A stretch of 5,370 nt of DNA from an uncultured Pseudomonadota bacterium. GTDB lineage: Bacteria; Pseudomonadota; Gammaproteobacteria; Burkholderiales; Methylophilaceae. Each line of letters starts with the position of its first letter. Positions within the stretch are counted from its first letter, which is position 1. The position numbers and the translations under genes were made by a program. The notes beneath the pieces were generated by a model. That model did no database searches. It saw only the letters and a program-made list of their open reading frames with translations, and was not told the DNA's origin. Below, piece by piece: positions 4,597 to 5,370 of the stretch. The stretch covers positions 1 to 5,370 of the forward strand of contig CAINWC010000280.1 of the NCBI GenBank assembly GCA_903854305.1, given 5' to 3'.

Positions 4597-5370
4597 ATGG
4601 TAAAAACCTTTAACATCCCGGGGAAATTTAAGCTTATCGCACTTAACACTTGGTTTCGCACCGCGAAACAGGTAGGCAATACTACGCAATTAAGCCGCAG
4701 GCACATCTATATTTTACCTACACGTTTTGGCTGGCTTTACGTGGTGCTATTGGTCGCGCTACTCACTGGCGCTATCAACTACTCGCTTAGTTTAGGCTTC
4801 GCAATGACCTTTTTACTGACCGGGCTTGGTTTGGTTAGCATGTTGCACTCATGGCGTAATTTAGCAAATCTAAAGATTTCCGTACTGCGTGCGCAACCTG
4901 TATTTACAGGTCAAGAAGCCATATTTGAACTATCAGTTTTAGAAGAAAGTAATCGTGCGCGCTATGCTATAAAGGCAACATTAGCGCATCACAACAATAT
5001 CTTTACACACATGCATTCAGACGATATTGTAAATGGCGACCTTCAAGATATTTCAGCACTGAGCCAAAGCGTTTTTAAATTAGCACTTGCTAGCCAACAA
5101 CGCGGCTGGTTAAAAGCACCGCGCATTACATTTTCCACAGAGTTTCCAGTGTCTCTTTTTTACGTATGGGCTTACGCCAAGATGGAAGCACAATGTTTAA
5201 TTTACCCAGCGCCTAGCCTACACAGCCCCATTAACCCAAGCGCCACTGCGCAAGGGTTCAGTGGCAAAAATCAAGCACAGCAAGGTGATGATGATTTTGT
5301 AGGGCATCGCAATTATCAGTTTGGCGACTCACCAAAACGTGTGGATTGGAAAGCGTCATCGCGCGAGCAA
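4597..5370 (+). CDS. DUF58 family protein, 3' end outside window
   Basis: Open for 258 codons from ATG 4597-4599 to the last base, with no stop. AAGGA (4582-4586) lies ten bases upstream. The N-terminus is basic (RRHIYILPTRFGW, 34-46), then come two membrane helices at about 46-62 and 64-83 joined by the DUF58-typical INYSLSLGFAMTFLL (60-74). A long beta-rich, probably extramembrane section follows. The family's core motif begins at 234: FVGHRNYQFGDSPKRVDWKA (234-253). A complete protein of this type would be expected to continue for several dozen residues or more. DUF58 proteins are encoded beside MoxR ATPases in many bacteria and are proposed partners in complex maturation. The direct function is unknown. 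Confidence 0.92.
   Translation, partial: MVKTFNIPGKFKLIALNTWFRTAKQVGNTTQLSRRHIYILPTRFGWLYVVLLVALLTGAINYSLSLGFAMTFLLTGLGLVSMLHSWRNLANLKISVLRAQPVFTGQEAIFELSVLEESNRARYAIKATLAHHNNIFTHMHSDDIVNGDLQDISALSQSVFKLALASQQRGWLKAPRITFSTEFPVSLFYVWAYAKMEAQCLIYPAPSLHSPINPSATAQGFSGKNQAQQGDDDFVGHRNYQFGDSPKRVDWKASSREQ

Noticed and set aside
1..5370. CRISPR arrays, tRNA or rRNA genes
   Set aside because: No regularly spaced repeats and no cloverleaf or conserved rRNA segments were seen.

Overview
The window is a bacterial chromosomal segment, AT-leaning with short intergenic gaps and Shine-Dalgarno starts. The protein families (NemA-like ene-reductase, nitroreductase, pirin, PsiE, MoxR and DUF58 proteins) suggest a proteobacterium. 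A low-GC betaproteobacterium such as a Methylophilaceae member is my guess from sequence style only and is not proven.

Left part (1-2450). A bidirectional rho-independent terminator (34-72) closes a minus-strand gene for a thioredoxin-fold protein with an unusual WCDPC active site (95-469). It may also close a + strand gene whose last codons lie at the window edge. After a gap with repeated GTTAAG half-sites comes a two-gene minus-strand operon: an old yellow enzyme / NemA-type alkene reductase (1216-2289) followed 19 nt later by a nitroreductase-family flavoprotein (597-1196). Together they look like an FMN/NAD(P)H module that reduces electrophiles and nitro compounds. Upstream of the operon are a candidate promoter, a CTGCTA-N11-TAGCAG dyad and a small leader hairpin. 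No regulator gene is present.

Middle (2450-3166). This is a gene graveyard. The C-terminal part of a pirin-family protein survives on the minus strand (2519 to about 2787) with a frameshift and no N-terminal domain. Next to it are short coding-like fragments on the + strand in several frames, short direct repeats, and one 33-codon ORF (3008-3109) of uncertain status.

Right part (3167-5370). A + strand operon runs psiE-like membrane protein, MoxR-family AAA+ ATPase, then a DUF58 protein cut off by the window end. MoxR plus DUF58 is a well-known pair thought to act as a chaperone/insertion system for a membrane or metal-binding complex. The attached PsiE-family gene is the less usual part. I see no CRISPR array, tRNA, rRNA or intact mobile element, and nothing that clearly amounts to a new system.
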